Of a DNA stretch of 33,219 bases, positions 31,672 to 33,219 are shown one piece after another. Where the stretch lies: assembly GCA_030622135.1 (NCBI GenBank), contig JAUXGL010000027.1, positions 1 to 33,219 of the forward strand. Direction: 5' to 3'. The DNA is from Deltaproteobacteria bacterium. Lineage in GTDB: Bacteria; Myxococcota; B64-G9. Positions within the stretch are counted from its first letter, which is position 1, and each line of letters starts with the position of its first letter. Position numbers and translations under genes: made by a program. Below the pieces are notes generated by a model. That model saw only the letters and a list, made by a program, of their open reading frames with translations, searched no databases and was not told where the DNA came from.

Positions 31672-32732
31672 CGATTCTGGTTACGGGCGCGGCCGGGTTC
31701 ATCGGGGCCAACTTCGTTTACTATATGCTGAAGCAGTACCCCGATGCCGACATCGTCGGCCTGGACGCACTCACCTACGCGGGCAACCTGGACAACTTCT
31801 CGGCCATGACCGCTGAGCAGAAGCGGCGCTTTCACTTCGTCAAGGGGGACATCAACAACCGGGACGAGGTGGACTGGGTCTTTTCGGAGTACGACGTTCG
31901 CGCGGTGTTCAACTTCGCCGCCGAGAGTCACGTGGACCGCTCCATTTACGACCCGCAGGTGTTTCTGAGGACCAACATCCTGGGCACCCAGACGCTTCTG
32001 GACGTGTGCAAGGGTCACTGGAAGACGGCGGTGAACGCCTGGCGGGCGGGCCGCAAGTTCGTGCAGATCTCCACCGACGAGGTGTACGGCTCGCTGGGCC
32101 CCGAGGGCCTGTTTACCGAAGAGACTCACCTGGATCCCCACAGTCCCTATTCGGCCTCCAAGGCCGCCGCGGATCTGATCGTCGGGGCTTACCACGACAC
32201 CTTCGGCATGCCCGTCATCATCACCCGCTGCTCCAACAATTACGGCCCCTACCATTTCCCCGAGAAGCTCATTCCCCTGATGATAAACAACGCGCTCAAC
32301 CACAAGGAATTGCCCGTGTACGGCGACGGGAGGCAAATCCGCGACTGGATATACGTAAAGGATCACTGCCGGGCCGTGGATATGGTTTTCGAGCAGGGCC
32401 GACCGGGAGCGGTTTACAACGTCGGCGGCAACAACGAGCACGAGAACATCTCCATCGTGAAGCTGATAATCGATACCCTGCGCGACCTCACCGGCGACGA
32501 GGAGATCAACCCGGACCTGATCCGCCACGTCCAGGATCGCCCCGGCCACGACCGCCGCTACGGCATCGACGCCACCCGGATCCGGGAAGAGACAGGCTGG
32601 GAGCCCGAAACCACCTTCGAGGACGGCATCAAGAGCACCATTCGCTGGTACCTGGACAACCGCGAGTGGACCGAGAAGATCGTATCCGGCGAATACATGG
32701 AGTTCTACGAGAAGAACTACGCGGGAAGGTAG
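31668..32732 (+). CDS. rfbB: dTDP-glucose 4,6-dehydratase
   Basis: RmlB/RfbB converts dTDP-glucose to dTDP-4-keto-6-deoxyglucose, using bound NAD. The 354-residue protein shows VTGAAGFIGANFVYYML, DALTYAGNLDNF, FAAESHVDRSIYDP, QISTDEVYGSLG with the catalytic T-D-E, SPYSASKAAADL with Y-x3-K, and ITRCSNNYGPYHFPEKLIPL. It completes the four-gene dTDP-rhamnose pathway. The precursor would feed O-antigen or another rhamnose polymer handled by the ligase and glycosyltransferase upstream. Confidence 0.98.
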   Translation: MTILVTGAAGFIGANFVYYMLKQYPDADIVGLDALTYAGNLDNFSAMTAEQKRRFHFVKGDINNRDEVDWVFSEYDVRAVFNFAAESHVDRSIYDPQVFLRTNILGTQTLLDVCKGHWKTAVNAWRAGRKFVQISTDEVYGSLGPEGLFTEETHLDPHSPYSASKAAADLIVGAYHDTFGMPVIITRCSNNYGPYHFPEKLIPLMINNALNHKELPVYGDGRQIRDWIYVKDHCRAVDMVFEQGRPGAVYNVGGNNEHENISIVKLIIDTLRDLTGDEEINPDLIRHVQDRPGHDRRYGIDATRIREETGWEPETTFEDGIKSTIRWYLDNREWTEKIVSGEYMEFYEKNYAGR

Positions 32733-32748
32733 CCCGCTGGAAGGTTGC

Positions 32749-33219
32749 ATGGCCGATCGAACCGTCATCGTCATCCCCACCCGGTACGAATCCAAGCGCT
32801 TTCCCGGAAAGGCCCTGGTCAAGATCGCCCAAAAGCCCCTGATCGAGCACGTCTACCGCCGGGCGGAGAAGGTGAGGGGAGTGGACCGGGTGGTGGTGGC
32901 TACCGACGACGAGCGCATCCAGCGGTCGGTCGAGGAGTTTGGGGGCCAGGTGGTGATAACTTCGACCGTACACAGGTGCGGCACCGAGCGGGTGGCCGAG
33001 GCGGCCGAGTCGCTTCAAGCGGACGTGGTGGTCAACCTCCAGGGGGACGAGCCTCTCATTCACCCTCAGTCAATCGAGCAGGTCATCGCGGCCATGGCCG
33101 ACAACCCTGCCTTGCCCATGGCTACCCTGAAGACCAAAATCCGCGACGAGAACGAGCTGCACAACCCCAACGTGGTCAAGGTGGTTACCGACCGGGACCA
33201 CTTCGCCCTGTACTTCTCC
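32749..33219 (+). CDS. kdsB: 3-deoxy-manno-octulosonate cytidylyltransferase (partial, 5' part)
   Basis: The frame from ATG 32749 stays open to the window end, giving 157 of the roughly 245-255 residues usual for KdsB. It shows VIVIPTRYESKRFPGKALVKI (nucleotide site), VVVATDDERI, VVITSTVHRCGTERVAEA, VVNLQGDEPLI with the metal-binding Asp, and a segment ending NPNVVKVV. KdsB activates Kdo as CMP-Kdo for the LPS inner core. GGAAGG lies 4 nt before the start, and the gap to rfbB is 16 nt. Confidence 0.96.
   Translation, partial: MADRTVIVIPTRYESKRFPGKALVKIAQKPLIEHVYRRAEKVRGVDRVVVATDDERIQRSVEEFGGQVVITSTVHRCGTERVAEAAESLQADVVVNLQGDEPLIHPQSIEQVIAAMADNPALPMATLKTKIRDENELHNPNVVKVVTDRDHFALYFS

Noticed and set aside
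31605-32822. 405-codon minus-strand frame opposite rfbB
   Set aside because: It is the antisense shadow of rfbB, whose catalytic motifs are intact.
1-33219. tRNA, rRNA, CRISPR, insertion sequences, phage genes
   Set aside because: I saw no cloverleaf-like tail, regular repeat-spacer array, transposase or phage motif on either strand; this was by eye, without a search program.

Overview
The window looks like a chromosomal segment from a GC-rich, Gram-negative bacterium of the myxobacterial / former deltaproteobacterial type (Myxococcota or a close relative). This rests on family content, not on a database search: a Ser/Thr protein kinase with a C-terminal PEGA domain, TPR proteins with Pro/Ala linkers, an MJ0042 zinc-ribbon plus GYF-like membrane protein, calcium-binding D-x-N-x-D-G loops, a Cys-rich subtilase ending in a MYXO-CTERM-like tail, and LPS genes (LptF/LptG-type permeases, O-antigen ligase, dTDP-rhamnose genes, kdsB). 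No rRNA, tRNA, CRISPR array, transposase or phage gene was seen.

Layout. (1) 1-6360: secreted TPR protein, a convergent multi-spanning membrane protein, a divergent PEGA-domain kinase, and a CPBP membrane protease. (2) 6361-7559: an AT-rich regulatory stretch, then two overlapping regulator genes, a MerR-like protein and a Cys-rich protein with a sigma-70 region 4. (3) 7732-17173, all on the minus strand: anti-sigma factor, ECF sigma factor, Cys-rich subtilase, two lipoproteins, and a secreted caspase-like protein with a C-terminal beta-barrel-like region. (4) 17345-33219, all on the plus strand: zinc-ribbon/GYF/TPR membrane protein, purD, purE, two LptF/LptG-type permeases, O-antigen ligase, a small membrane protein, a GT-C glycosyltransferase, a short ThiS/MoaD-like reading frame, an LTA-synthase-like transferase, rfbA-rfbC-rfbD-rfbB, and the 5' part of kdsB. 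Many junctions in region 4 are 4-nt overlaps or gaps of a few nt, as in a long envelope-biogenesis operon or a chain of operons.

Main discovery. The regions upstream of the ECF sigma gene, both lipoproteins and the caspase-like gene share one 32-nt element in the same orientation with fixed internal spacing: GGTnCnCA at its left end and GTGTC near its right end, 16 of 32 positions invariant. This has the form of an ECF-type promoter. It suggests one autoregulated regulon: an envelope signal sensed through the zinc-finger anti-sigma factor would release the sigma factor, which would transcribe itself and a set of exported proteins (caspase-like protease, two lipoproteins and, by read-through, a cell-surface subtilase). 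The cluster is a candidate undescribed envelope or cell-surface proteolysis system.
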